Shown here one piece after another: positions 52,817 through 61,317 of a DNA stretch of 64,000 nucleotides. Position 1 is the stretch's first letter. Every line of letters starts with the position of its first letter. The stretch comes from Caldimonas thermodepolymerans (GTDB taxonomy: Bacteria > Pseudomonadota > Gammaproteobacteria > Burkholderiales > Burkholderiaceae_C): contig NZ_CP064338.1 of the NCBI RefSeq assembly GCF_015476235.1, positions 682,001 to 746,000 on the forward strand, read 5' to 3'. The notes below the pieces were generated by a model. It was not told the DNA's origin. It was given only the letters and a program-made list of their open reading frames with translations, and ran no database searches. The position numbers and the translations under genes are program-made.

Positions 52817-53437
52817 ATGAACTTTCGAGGTTTTGTTGCCGCGTGTCTGTCGGGCCTGCTGTTCGTCTGTGCGAGTGCGGGCGCGCAGCAACAGGCGCCG
52901 GACGCGCTGATCGAGCAGGTGTCCAAGGAGGTGCTCGAGACGGCGCGCAACGACCCGGCCATCCAGGCTGGCGACCTGCAGCGCATCACGACGCTGGTCG
53001 AGGAGAAGATCCTGCCGCACGTGAACTTCCGTCGCATGACGGCTTCGGCGGTCGGCCGCTACTGGCGCCAGGCCACGCCCGAACAGCGCCAGCGCCTGGA
53101 AGCCGAGTTCAAGCAGCTGCTGATGCGCACCTACGCGGGGGCGCTGGCCCAGGTCCGCAACCAGCAGGTGCACATGAAGCCGTTCCGCGCCGCGCCGGAG
53201 GACAAGGAAGTCATCGTGCGCACCGAGGTGCGCGGCCAGGGCGAGCCGGTGCAGGTGGACTACCGCCTGGAGAAGACCGAGCGCGGCTGGAAGATCTACG
53301 ACGTCAACGTGCTGGGCGTGTGGCTGGTCGAGAACTACCGCAGCAGCTTTGCCCAGGAGATCGGCCAGGTCGGCATCGACGGGCTGATCCAGAAGCTGGT
53401 CGAGCGCAACAAGAACGCCGGCAGCGGCCAGAGCTGA
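52817..53437 (+). CDS. mlaC: Mla periplasmic lipid-binding protein
   Basis: A 206-residue exported protein with a signal peptide ending ASAGAQ and the Tol-Tol/MlaC fold: VNFRRMTASAVGRYWRQAT, FKQLLMRTYAGAL, VDYRLEKTERGWKIYDVNV and WLVENYRSSFAQEI. It carries phospholipids across the periplasm between MlaA and MlaD. AGGAAAG lies before the ATG. It is followed after 19 bp by mlaB. Confidence 0.95.
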   Translation: MNFRGFVAACLSGLLFVCASAGAQQQAPDALIEQVSKEVLETARNDPAIQAGDLQRITTLVEEKILPHVNFRRMTASAVGRYWRQATPEQRQRLEAEFKQLLMRTYAGALAQVRNQQVHMKPFRAAPEDKEVIVRTEVRGQGEPVQVDYRLEKTERGWKIYDVNVLGVWLVENYRSSFAQEIGQVGIDGLIQKLVERNKNAGSGQS

Positions 53438-53456
53438 ACACCGGGGACCCGCCGCC

Positions 53457-53735
53457 ATGCTGCTGCTGCCGGAACGCCTGACCGTCCACGAAGCCAACGA
53501 CACCCTGCGCATGCTGCAGCAGGGGTTGCGCGGCGAACCGGCGGACCGCGTGGTCGTCGATGCCGGCGCCCTGGCCGCGTTCGATTCGTCGGCCCTGGCC
53601 GTGCTGCTGGAGTGCCAACGCATCGCCCGCGCGTCGGGCCGGCGCTTCGAGGTGCAGCAGCTGCCGCCCAAGCTGCGCGCGCTGGCGGTGCTCTACGGCG
53701 TCGCCGAGCTGCTGCCCGAGGCCGTCACGCCGTGA
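53457..53735 (+). CDS. mlaB: Mla STAS-domain protein
   Basis: A 92-residue STAS domain protein that binds and stabilises MlaF. The motif VVVDAGALAAFDSSALAVLLE carries the conserved Ser-Ser of the anti-sigma-antagonist fold (residues about 33-53). Last gene of the mla run, convergent with hexR 61 bp downstream; no T-rich terminator is seen in that gap. Confidence 0.9.
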   Translation: MLLLPERLTVHEANDTLRMLQQGLRGEPADRVVVDAGALAAFDSSALAVLLECQRIARASGRRFEVQQLPPKLRALAVLYGVAELLPEAVTP

Positions 53736-53796
53736 CGGGGCCGTGGCAGCGTCGCGGCGTTCCGTGCCGCTGCGCGCCCCGGGCGGACGCCTTGCC

Positions 53797-54651
53797 TCAC
53801 TGCGCGTCGCTGTAGCGCTTGAGCCGCAGGTTGCGCTTGATCTCCTGCAGCATCGGTCGCAGTTCCTCTCCCATGCGCAGCGCGACGCCGGTGGTCAGGA
53901 TGTCGATGATGGTCAGGTGCAGCAGCCGCGAGACCATCGGGCTGTAGCGGTCGTAGTCCTCGGGGTGGTCCGCGGCGAGCAGGATGTGCGCCTTCTGCGC
54001 CAGCGGCGAGCCGCTCGCGGTGATGGCGACGGTGGTTGCGCCCTTCTTGCGCGCGATCTCGGTGGCATCGAGCAGGTCGCGGCTGCGGCCCGAGTTCGAG
54101 ATCACCACCACGCAGTCGCCGGACCTGAGCATGGTCGCGCTCATGACCTGCACATGGCCGTCGCTGCATGCCACCGCATTGACGCCCAGGCGGAAGAACT
54201 TGTGCTGCGCGTCCTGCGCGACGATGCCGGAATTGCCGACCCCGTAGAACTCGATGCGCCGCCCTTCGCGACCTGCCGTCGCCAGCGCGTCCAGCGCACG
54301 CTCGAAGGCATGGCTGGCGGCATCGTTGCGGAACTTCAGCAGCGCCGAAATCGCGTTGTCGATGACCTTGACGATCAGGTCGGCCGGCTTGTCGTCCTCG
54401 TCGACCGCGCGGTGCACGAAGGGCACGCCTTCGTTGACGCTGCCGGCGAGCTTGAGCTTGAAGTCGGCCAGGCCGTCGTAGCCCACGCTGCGGCAGAAGC
54501 GCACCACGGTCGGCTTGCTCACATGGGCGCGCTCGGCCAGCTCGGCCACCGGCAGGCTGGCAAAGCTGCGCGGGTCGGCCAGCACCAGCTTGGCCACCCG
54601 CTGCTCGGCCGGGGGCAGGGCGGGCATCGAGGCCCGGATGCGGTCCAGCAT
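53797..54651 (-). CDS. hexR: HexR-type transcriptional regulator (RpiR family)
   Basis: A 284-residue regulator with an N-terminal RpiR helix-turn-helix domain (about 1-78; VAELAERAHVSKPTVVRFCR) and a C-terminal SIS sugar-phosphate-binding domain (about 125-260; FYGVGNSGIVAQDAQHKFFR and ISNSGRSRDLLDATEIA). HexR represses zwf and other central-carbon genes and is released by KDPG. It lies just downstream of zwf on the same strand, the standard setting. Candidate operators occur in the zwf-tal gap and upstream of pyk. Confidence 0.93.
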   Translation of the reverse strand: MLDRIRASMPALPPAEQRVAKLVLADPRSFASLPVAELAERAHVSKPTVVRFCRSVGYDGLADFKLKLAGSVNEGVPFVHRAVDEDDKPADLIVKVIDNAISALLKFRNDAASHAFERALDALATAGREGRRIEFYGVGNSGIVAQDAQHKFFRLGVNAVACSDGHVQVMSATMLRSGDCVVVISNSGRSRDLLDATEIARKKGATTVAITASGSPLAQKAHILLAADHPEDYDRYSPMVSRLLHLTIIDILTTGVALRMGEELRPMLQEIKRNLRLKRYSDAQ

Positions 54652-54695
54652 GTACGTCACTCCTTTGCGCACCGCCGGCGGGCGCGCTTGTTCTT

Positions 54696-56144
54696 CTACT
54701 GTTCCTCGGGCCAGGTGAATCCGTCGCGGGCCACCAGCGCGCTGGCCGCCGGCGGGCCCCAGCTGCCGGCCTTGTAGCTGCGCAGCCCGCTGTCGTCGCG
54801 GCGCCAGGCCTCGAGGATGGGCTCCACCCAGCGCCAGGCCTGCTCCTGCTCGTCGGAGCGCACGAACAGGTTGAGCCGCCCGGCGATCGCATCGAGCAGC
54901 AGGCGTTCGTAGGCACCGACGCGGTCGGTCGGGAAGGCCTTGTCGAAGTCCAGGTCGAGGAACACCGGCGACAGCGTCTCGTGCTGCCCGTCGGTGCCCT
55001 TGGCCGCCAGCAGGTGCAGCTCCAGGCCGTCCTCGGGCTGCAGCTTGATGACCAGCTTGTTGGGCTGGTTGATGCCCGGGAAGATGCTGTGCGGCGTGGG
55101 ACGGAAGTTGACCACGATCTGCGCGTCGCGCGCGGCCAGGCGCTTGCCGGTGCGCAGGTAGAAGGGCACGCCGGCCCACCGCCAGTTCTGCACCTCGGTG
55201 CGCAGCGCGACGAAGGTCTCGCAGCGGCTGTTCGGCGGCACCTTGGCCTCCTCCAGGTAGCCCGGCACCGGTTGGCCGTCCACCGTGCCGGCGCGGTACT
55301 GGCCGCGCACCACGTCGCGTGCGACGCTCTCCGGCGTGAAGGGCTTGAGCGAGCGCAGCACCTTGAGCTTCTCGTCGCGGATCGCGTCGGCGTCGCTGCT
55401 CGACGGCGGCTCCATCGCGATCATGGTGAGCAGCTGCAGCGCATGGTTCTGGATCATGTCGCGCAGCGCGCCGGTGCGGTCGTAGAAGTCGCCGCGGGTG
55501 CCCACGCCGATGCTCTCGGCCAGCGTGATCTGGATGTTGGCGATGCACTCGCGTCGCCACAGCGGCTCGAACAGCGCGTTGCCGAAGCGCAGCGCCATCA
55601 GGTTCTGCACCGACGGCTTGCCGAGGTAGTGGTCGATGCGGAACGCCTGGTTCTCGGTGAACACCGAGCGCACCACGCGGTTGATCTCCTGCGCGCTCCT
55701 GAGGTCGTGGCCGAGGGGCTTTTCCAGCACCACGCGCACGTGCGGGCCGTTCAGGCCTGCGGCGCCGAGCTGCTCGCAGATCACCGGGAACAGGTGCGGG
55801 CTGGTGGCGAGGTACAGCACGGCGGTGTCCGCGTTGCGTTCGGCCAGCCAGGACTTCAGCGCCTGGTAGTGCGCCGGCTGCGACAGGTCCACGCGCCGGT
55901 AGAAGATCAGCTCGGCGAAGCGTGCGAATTCCTCGTCGGTCGGACGCTTGGGCGTGTCGACTTCCTGGAAGCGCTCCTTCAGCCAGGCGCGGTAGCGTTC
56001 GTCGGAATGGTCGTCGCGTGCGACCGCCAGGATGCGGCCGTTCGGCGGCAGCTTGCCATGCCGGAAGGCCTGGAACAGCGCCGGCATCAGCTTGCGCCAG
56101 GTGAGGTCGCCCGTGCCGCCGAAGAACACCAGATCGAAGGACAT
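54696..56144 (-). CDS. zwf: Glucose-6-phosphate 1-dehydrogenase
   Basis: Oxidises glucose-6-phosphate to 6-phosphogluconolactone with NADP, entering the pentose phosphate and Entner-Doudoroff routes. The 482-residue protein has the nucleotide-binding FFGGTGDLTWRKLMPALF (usually GASGDLAKRK) and the active-site RIDHYLGKPSVQNL, and closes with WVEPILEAWR. The ATG at 56142-56144 is the family start. Upstream (56203-56217) is a HexR-like operator; hexR follows 44 bp downstream. Confidence 0.96.
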   Translation of the reverse strand: MSFDLVFFGGTGDLTWRKLMPALFQAFRHGKLPPNGRILAVARDDHSDERYRAWLKERFQEVDTPKRPTDEEFARFAELIFYRRVDLSQPAHYQALKSWLAERNADTAVLYLATSPHLFPVICEQLGAAGLNGPHVRVVLEKPLGHDLRSAQEINRVVRSVFTENQAFRIDHYLGKPSVQNLMALRFGNALFEPLWRRECIANIQITLAESIGVGTRGDFYDRTGALRDMIQNHALQLLTMIAMEPPSSSDADAIRDEKLKVLRSLKPFTPESVARDVVRGQYRAGTVDGQPVPGYLEEAKVPPNSRCETFVALRTEVQNWRWAGVPFYLRTGKRLAARDAQIVVNFRPTPHSIFPGINQPNKLVIKLQPEDGLELHLLAAKGTDGQHETLSPVFLDLDFDKAFPTDRVGAYERLLLDAIAGRLNLFVRSDEQEQAWRWVEPILEAWRRDDSGLRSYKAGSWGPPAASALVARDGFTWPEEQ

Positions 56145-56202
56145 GATCGTGTAACCGTAACCGTTGGAAAAACGCCGAGGCGGGGAATCGGGCGCGGGGA
56201 GT

Positions 56203-56217
56203 TGTAATAAAGTTTCA
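56203..56217. promoter_or_regulatory. Candidate HexR operator, zwf side
   Basis: TGTAATAAAGTTTCA matches 11 of 15 positions of the palindromic HexR consensus as I recall it (TGTAATTAAATTACA). It lies 58 bp upstream of the zwf ATG. Confidence 0.6.
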
Positions 56218-56317
56218 AGCGATGATGCCGCCAAAGTCCGGTAGCGTCAATGCGAAGGCGTCCTGCCGGCAGGCGAGCCGGGACCGCCCGTCGGGCCGGG
56301 TGGGTCGCATCGGCCCG

Positions 56318-56332
56318 GGTAATCTTGTTACG
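56318..56332. promoter_or_regulatory. Candidate HexR operator, tal side
   Basis: GGTAATCTTGTTACG keeps the symmetrical half-sites GTAA and TTAC with the correct 15-bp frame. It lies 98 bp upstream of the tal ATG. Confidence 0.6.
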
Positions 56333-56430
56333 ATGCCGGGTCCGGGGTGCGTGCCGGCCCGAAGCGGGTGCCGCCGCACCGTCATCTCCAGCGCCGACAA
56401 TCGGTCTTGTTTCTTGCTCCTGGATCGACC

Positions 56431-57378
56431 ATGACCTCACTCGAAGCGCTCAAGCAATACACCACCGTCGTTGCGGACACCGGCAACTTCAAGCAGCTTG
56501 CGCAGTTTGCGCCGCAGGACGCCACCACCAACCCGTCGCTGATCCTCAAGGCCGTCCAGCAGCCCGACTACCAGCCGCTGCTGGCCGAGACGGTCGCGGC
56601 CCATCGCGACGAGCCGCTGGACCAGGTCATCGACCGGGTGCTGGTGCGCTTCGGCCTGGAAATCCTCAAGGTGGTGCCCGGGCGGGTGTCCACCGAGGTC
56701 GACGCGCGGCTGAGCTTCGACACCGCCGCGACCATCGCGCGCGCGCAGCGCATCATGGCGATGTACGAGGACGCGGGCATCCCGCGCGAGCGCGTGCTGA
56801 TCAAGATCGCCTCGACCTGGGAGGGCATCCAGGCCGCCCGCGCGCTGGAGCACGAAGGCATCCACTGCAACCTGACGCTGCTGTTCTCGTTCTGCCAGGC
56901 CGTGGCCTGCGGCGAGGCCGGCGTGCAGCTGATCTCGCCCTTCGTCGGCCGCATCTACGACTGGTACAAGAGGCAGGCCGGCAGTGCCTGGGACGAGGCG
57001 GCCAACGCGGGCGTCAACGACCCCGGCGTGAAGTCGGTGACCCAGATCTACAACTACTACAAGCACTTCGGCATCGAGACGGAGGTGATGGGCGCGAGCT
57101 TCCGCAACGTCGGGCAGATCCTGGCGTTGGCCGGCTGCGACCTGCTGACCATCAGTCCCGAGCTGCTGGCCCAGCTGCAGGCCAGCAACGAGCCGGTGAC
57201 GCGCAGGCTCGACCCCGAGGCCGCCCGCGCGGCCAGCATCAAGGCGGTCTCGTACAACGAGGCCAGTTTCCGCTATGCACTGAACGAGGACGCGATGGCC
57301 ACCGAGAAGCTGGCCGAGGGCATCCGGCTGTTCGCGGCGGACGCGGTCAAGCTCGAGGGCCTGGTGCAGGCCCTGTGA
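56431..57378 (+). CDS. tal: Transaldolase
   Basis: Transfers a dihydroxyacetone unit between sugar phosphates in the non-oxidative pentose phosphate pathway. The 315-residue TalB-type protein starts [19 protein letters not shown] and has [12 protein letters not shown], the Schiff-base lysine in [13 protein letters not shown] and [11 protein letters not shown]. The ATG at 56431 gives the family N-terminus. Divergent from zwf across 286 bp, and followed by pgi after 22 bp. Confidence 0.96.
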   Translation: MTSLEALKQYTTVVADTGNFKQLAQFAPQDATTNPSLILKAVQQPDYQPLLAETVAAHRDEPLDQVIDRVLVRFGLEILKVVPGRVSTEVDARLSFDTAATIARAQRIMAMYEDAGIPRERVLIKIASTWEGIQAARALEHEGIHCNLTLLFSFCQAVACGEAGVQLISPFVGRIYDWYKRQAGSAWDEAANAGVNDPGVKSVTQIYNYYKHFGIETEVMGASFRNVGQILALAGCDLLTISPELLAQLQASNEPVTRRLDPEAARAASIKAVSYNEASFRYALNEDAMATEKLAEGIRLFAADAVKLEGLVQAL

Positions 57379-57400
57379 GAGCGTCCGGGGAGGAAACGAC

Positions 57401-58999
57401 ATGATCGACGCACCGCGCTGCGACCGCACCACGGCGTGGGTGGCCCTGCAAGGCCACTACGAAGCGCATGGACGGGACTTCGACCTGCGCGAGGCCTTCG
57501 CCCGGGATCCGGGGCGCTTCGACACCTTCGCGTTCGAGGCGCCGGAGATCCGCGCCGACCTGTCGAAGAACCACATCGACCTCGCCACGCTGCGGCTGCT
57601 GCTCGAGCTGGCGCGCGAGTGCCGGCTGCCCGAGCGGCGCGACGCGATGCTGGCCGGCGAGCCGGTCAACCACACCGAGGGGCGCGCCGTGCTGCACACC
57701 GCGCTGCGCGCGCCCAAGGGGCAAGGCCCGTACAGCGAGCAGGTGCACGGCGTGCTCGAGCGCATGCTGGCGTTCGCCGAGCAGGTGCGCGACACCGCGC
57801 GCAGCGGCATCCGCCACGTGGTGAACATCGGCATCGGCGGCTCGGACCTGGGGCCGCAGATGGCGGTGCCGGCGCTGGATGCGTTCGTGCACCCGGGGTT
57901 GCAGTTCCACTTCGTCTCCAACGTCGACGGGCACGACATCGCGCCCGTGCTGCGGCGCCTCAAGCCCCAGGAGACGCTGTTCATCGTCGCCTCCAAGACC
58001 TTCACGACGCAGGAGACCATGGCCAACGCGCATGTGGCGCGGCAGTGGTTCCTGCAGCACGGTGGCACCGACCTCGCGCGGCACTTCGTCGCCACGACCA
58101 CCAACGTGCAGGCGGCGGCCGAGTTCGGCATCACGACCACCTTCGGCTTCTGGGACTGGGTCGGCGGCCGCTACTCGATGTGGTCGGCCATCGGGCTGCC
58201 GATCGCACTGGCCATCGGGGCCGACCACTTCCGGGCGCTGCTGGCCGGCGCGCATGCGATGGACCGGCATTTCGCCGAGGCGCCGCTGGAGCGCAACCTG
58301 CCGGTGATCCTCGGGCTGCTGGACGTCTGGTACCGCAACTTCCACCGCTACACCAGCCGCAGCATCGCGCCGTACCACCAGGGGCTCAAGCGCCTGCCGG
58401 CCTACCTGCAGCAGCTGGAGATGGAGTCCAACGGCAAGCGCGTGGACCTCGACGGCGAGCCGCTGCCGTACGGGACCGCGCCGGTGGTCTGGGGCGAGCC
58501 CGGCACCAATGGCCAGCATGCCTACTTCCAGATGCTGCACCAGGGCACGGACGTGATCCCGGTGGAGTTCATCCTGGTGCGGCACCCCACGCACGGCCAT
58601 GCCGACCTGCACGCCAAGCTGCTGGCCAACGGGCTGGCGCAGGCCCAGGCGCTGATGCTGGGCAAGACCACCGAGCAGGCGCTGGGCGAGAAGGCGCCGA
58701 CCGCGTCGGCCATGCTCGATGCGGCGATCATCGCGCGCCATCGCACCTTCCCCGGCAACCGCCCGAGCACCACCTTGCTGCTGGAACAGCTCACGCCGCG
58801 CAGCCTGGGCGCGCTGATCGCGCTGTACGAGCACCGCGTGTTCACCAGCGGCGCGCTGTGGCGCATCAACAGCTTCGACCAGTGGGGCGTGGAGCTGGGC
58901 AAGGCCTTGTGCAACGACCTGCTGCCGCGCCTGGCCTCGAAGGACACCAGCGGCCTGGACGCGTCCACCGCCGGGCTGCTGCGCTGGCTGACCGCATGA
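57401..58999 (+). CDS. pgi: Glucose-6-phosphate isomerase
   Basis: Interconverts glucose-6-phosphate and fructose-6-phosphate. The 532-residue protein has NIGIGGSDLGPQM, ASKTFTTQETM, FGFWDWVGGRYSMWSAIGLP, EPGTNGQHAYFQ and the C-terminal INSFDQWGVELGK. It is co-directional with tal, and its stop overlaps the start of a YihX-like phosphatase gene (ATGA), so sugar-phosphate genes are coupled. Confidence 0.97.
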   Translation: MIDAPRCDRTTAWVALQGHYEAHGRDFDLREAFARDPGRFDTFAFEAPEIRADLSKNHIDLATLRLLLELARECRLPERRDAMLAGEPVNHTEGRAVLHTALRAPKGQGPYSEQVHGVLERMLAFAEQVRDTARSGIRHVVNIGIGGSDLGPQMAVPALDAFVHPGLQFHFVSNVDGHDIAPVLRRLKPQETLFIVASKTFTTQETMANAHVARQWFLQHGGTDLARHFVATTTNVQAAAEFGITTTFGFWDWVGGRYSMWSAIGLPIALAIGADHFRALLAGAHAMDRHFAEAPLERNLPVILGLLDVWYRNFHRYTSRSIAPYHQGLKRLPAYLQQLEMESNGKRVDLDGEPLPYGTAPVVWGEPGTNGQHAYFQMLHQGTDVIPVEFILVRHPTHGHADLHAKLLANGLAQAQALMLGKTTEQALGEKAPTASAMLDAAIIARHRTFPGNRPSTTLLLEQLTPRSLGALIALYEHRVFTSGALWRINSFDQWGVELGKALCNDLLPRLASKDTSGLDASTAGLLRWLTA

Positions 59000-59628
59000 G
59001 CCGGCCCATGATCCGCCGCGTGATCTTCGACCTGGGCGGCGTGGTGCTGCGCTGGCGACCGGCCGTGCTGCTGGCGCAGCAGCTGCCCCGGCACACCGCG
59101 ACCCCGCAGGCGCTGGCGCAGCTGCAGGCCGGCTTCTTCGGCCCGGACTGGTGGGACTTCGACCGTGGCACCGTCAGCACGGTGGATCTGGCCGACCGGC
59201 TGGTCCGGCGCCTGGCTCTGGGCGTGCCCGAGGTGCTGTCGGTGATCGAGGCCGGGCCCGAGGAGCTGCAACCGGTGGAGGCGACGCTCGCGCTGATGCG
59301 GCGGCTGCGCGAGGCGGGCTGCCGGCTGTACTACCTGTCGAACATGCCGCTGCCGTATGCCGAGCACCTGGAGCGCCGCCACGACTTCTTCCGCTGGTTC
59401 GAGGACGGCGTGTTCTCCTCGCGCGTGCAGTGCATCAAGCCCGAGCCCCGCATCTTCGAGCTGGCGCTCGAGCGCTTCGGCTGCGCGCCGCAGGAGGCGG
59501 TGTTCCTGGACGACCACCCGCTGAACGTCGAGGCCGCACGGGCGCTGGGCCTTCATGCCGTGCAGTTTCGCGATGCGGCGCAGGCCGAGGCGGAACTGCA
59601 GGCGCTGGGCGTGACGCGCGGGGGCTAG
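58996..59628 (+). CDS. YihX-like HAD-IA family hydrolase
   Basis: A 210-residue HAD protein. Motif I is IFDLGGVVLRW, with the nucleophile Asp but Gly in the second Asp position, as in the YihX group (alpha-D-glucose-1-phosphate phosphatase) of HAD-IA enzymes. Other motifs are YLSNMP (motif II), KPEPRIF (Lys of motif III) and FLDDHPLNVEAA (motif IV). A sugar-phosphate substrate is plausible, given the coupling to pgi through a 4-bp overlap. It converges on the GlxA-type regulator with both stop codons sharing CTAG. Confidence 0.85.
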   Translation: MSRPMIRRVIFDLGGVVLRWRPAVLLAQQLPRHTATPQALAQLQAGFFGPDWWDFDRGTVSTVDLADRLVRRLALGVPEVLSVIEAGPEELQPVEATLALMRRLREAGCRLYYLSNMPLPYAEHLERRHDFFRWFEDGVFSSRVQCIKPEPRIFELALERFGCAPQEAVFLDDHPLNVEAARALGLHAVQFRDAAQAEAELQALGVTRGG

Positions 59629-60674
59629 GGCGCTGGCGCGTCGAGGCGCCGGGGGCGGCGCGGGGCGCGCGCATCTCGCGGGGTGCCGGCGGCACGGCCC
59701 TTCCAGGCGCGCCGCAGCGCCAGCTCCGAGCCGAAGCCGGCCTGTTCCGCCGCCTGCGCGACGCTGGCGCCCTGCGCGAGCGCCTGGCGTGCACGTTCGA
59801 CACGGATGCCCTGCAGGTAGGCCAGCGGCGCGATGCCTGCGTGCAGCGTGAACAGCCGGTGCAGGTGGCGTGGCGTCACGTGGGCCAGACGCGCCATCGC
59901 CTCCACGCTCCAGTCGGCCGTCGCATCGCTGCAGATCGCATCCTGCACGCGGTGCACCGCAGGGTGCAGGTGGTGACGATGGGCCAGCAGCGGCGACAGC
60001 TCCGGGTCCTGCACGCCGCGGCGCAGGTAGACCACCATGGTCTGCGCCACCGCGGCGGCCACGGCCTCGCCCGCCTCGCCGGCGATCAGGTGCAGCGCGA
60101 GGTCGATCCCGGAGGTGATCCCGGCACTGCTGGCCAGCGGCCCGTCCTCGACGAACACCCGGTTGCCGAGCACCTCGGCGCATGGTGCGGTGTGCTGCAG
60201 CAGCTCGAGCAGCTCGTGGTGCGTGGTGCAGCGGCGCCCGTCGAGCAGGCCGGCGTCGGCGGCGAGCAGGGTGCCGGCGCACACGGTCAGCAGCCGGCAG
60301 CCGCAGGTGCCGTCCAGCAGCCAGGGCCGCACCGTGCGACCCAGCCAGTCGCGCGCCGCCAGCCAGTCGGGCGTCCCGCGCTGCCGGGCGGCCTCCGCAC
60401 GGCCGGCCAGCACGAACCAGGTGCGCGCCGCCTGGCGCGTCGTCGGCAGCGGTTCCAGCTGCGCCAGCGCCAGGCCGACCGAGCTGGCCGCCTCGGGCAG
60501 CGGCCCGGCGAAGCGCAGCCGGAAGCGCGGCGGGCGCCCCTGCAGCTGCAGGCGCTGGTTGGCAAGCCGGAAGGCCTCGGCCGGTCCCGCGATGTCCAGC
60601 AGCAGCGTGCCCGGCAGCACGACGAACACGACGTCGATGCGGCCGGGGGTGGCCGGGTCACTGCGCGCGTTCAA
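59625..60674 (-). CDS. GlxA-family AraC-type transcriptional regulator
   Basis: A 349-residue regulator with an N-terminal DJ-1/PfpI-like amidotransferase-fold domain (about 12-190; IDVVFVVLPGTLLLDIAGPAE, LLTVCAGTLLAADAGLLDGR) and a C-terminal AraC helix-turn-helix pair (about 230-335; MARLAHVTPRHLHRLFTLHAG and the PLAYLQGIRVERARQAL segment). The signal is not known. Its start lies 17 nt inside the 3' end of the upstream cysteine-hydrolase gene, so they are co-transcribed and probably functionally linked. Confidence 0.9.
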   Translation of the reverse strand: MNARSDPATPGRIDVVFVVLPGTLLLDIAGPAEAFRLANQRLQLQGRPPRFRLRFAGPLPEAASSVGLALAQLEPLPTTRQAARTWFVLAGRAEAARQRGTPDWLAARDWLGRTVRPWLLDGTCGCRLLTVCAGTLLAADAGLLDGRRCTTHHELLELLQHTAPCAEVLGNRVFVEDGPLASSAGITSGIDLALHLIAGEAGEAVAAAVAQTMVVYLRRGVQDPELSPLLAHRHHLHPAVHRVQDAICSDATADWSVEAMARLAHVTPRHLHRLFTLHAGIAPLAYLQGIRVERARQALAQGASVAQAAEQAGFGSELALRRAWKGRAAGTPRDARAPRRPRRLDAPAP

Positions 60675-61215
60675 GCGCCTGCTCCACGGTGCAGAGGGTG
60701 GCGAACCGGTCCTTGAGCACGGTCTCGGTGCGCAGCATCAGCTCGCGCGGCGACAGCACGCTGCCGTCGGGCTGGGTCATCGCGAAGGTCAGCGTCGCCT
60801 CGGTCACGTAGTCCACCTCGTAGCCTTCGTCGCTGGCGTGCCGGGCAGTGGTCTCGCAGCACTGCTCGGTGCGGATGCCGGCGATCATGAGCCGGCGGAT
60901 GCCGTGCTGGTGCAGCCAGACCGGCAGGCCGGTGCCGACCAGCGCGCTGTGCCGCGACTTGACGAACTCGGCCGCGGGCCCGTACCCGGCCAGGCCCTGC
61001 AGCGGCCGCACGTGGCCGGACGTGCGCGAGAAGGGGTTGCCCGCCACCTCCGGGCCGTCGGCGTGGAGGATGCGCACGATGGGCACGCCGCGTCGCCGGC
61101 AGCCCTCGATCAGCGCGTTGGTGCGCGCCAGGAAGCGCGGCAGCTCCTCCTCGTTCCAGTAGGGCCGGTGGCGGAAGGACTCCTGGACATCGATCAGCAT
61201 CAGCGCGGTCTGCAT
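60658..61215 (-). CDS. Isochorismatase-family cysteine hydrolase
   Basis: A 185-residue alpha/beta hydrolase-like protein of the isochorismatase/nicotinamidase superfamily. The catalytic triad is visible: D9 in MLIDVQESF, K86 in EFVKSRHSA and C119 in RTEQCC, so it is likely to hydrolyse a small amide or related compound. The substrate is unknown. AGGAG precedes the ATG, and a perfect palindrome sits directly before that site. The next gene, a GlxA-type regulator, overlaps it. Confidence 0.88.
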   Translation of the reverse strand: MQTALMLIDVQESFRHRPYWNEEELPRFLARTNALIEGCRRRGVPIVRILHADGPEVAGNPFSRTSGHVRPLQGLAGYGPAAEFVKSRHSALVGTGLPVWLHQHGIRRLMIAGIRTEQCCETTARHASDEGYEVDYVTEATLTFAMTQPDGSVLSPRELMLRTETVLKDRFATLCTVEQALERAQ

Positions 61216-61225
61216 GGCGGGCTCC

Positions 61226-61242
61226 TGTGGATGATGTCCACA
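61226..61242. promoter_or_regulatory. Palindromic operator candidate before the cysteine-hydrolase gene
   Basis: A perfect 6-5-6 inverted repeat, TGTGGATGATGTCCACA, ends 10 bp before the ATG and abuts its ribosome binding site. Two more short palindromes lie within the following 70 bp (CCGATCGG and TTCGGACCGAA). The binding protein is unknown; the GlxA-type regulator is one candidate. Confidence 0.45.
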
Positions 61243-61317
61243 TGCTAGCGGGGCGGATGCCCGGTCGCGCGCTGGAAACGGCCGAAGACCGATCGGTTTC
61301 GGACCGAAGGTGACGGG

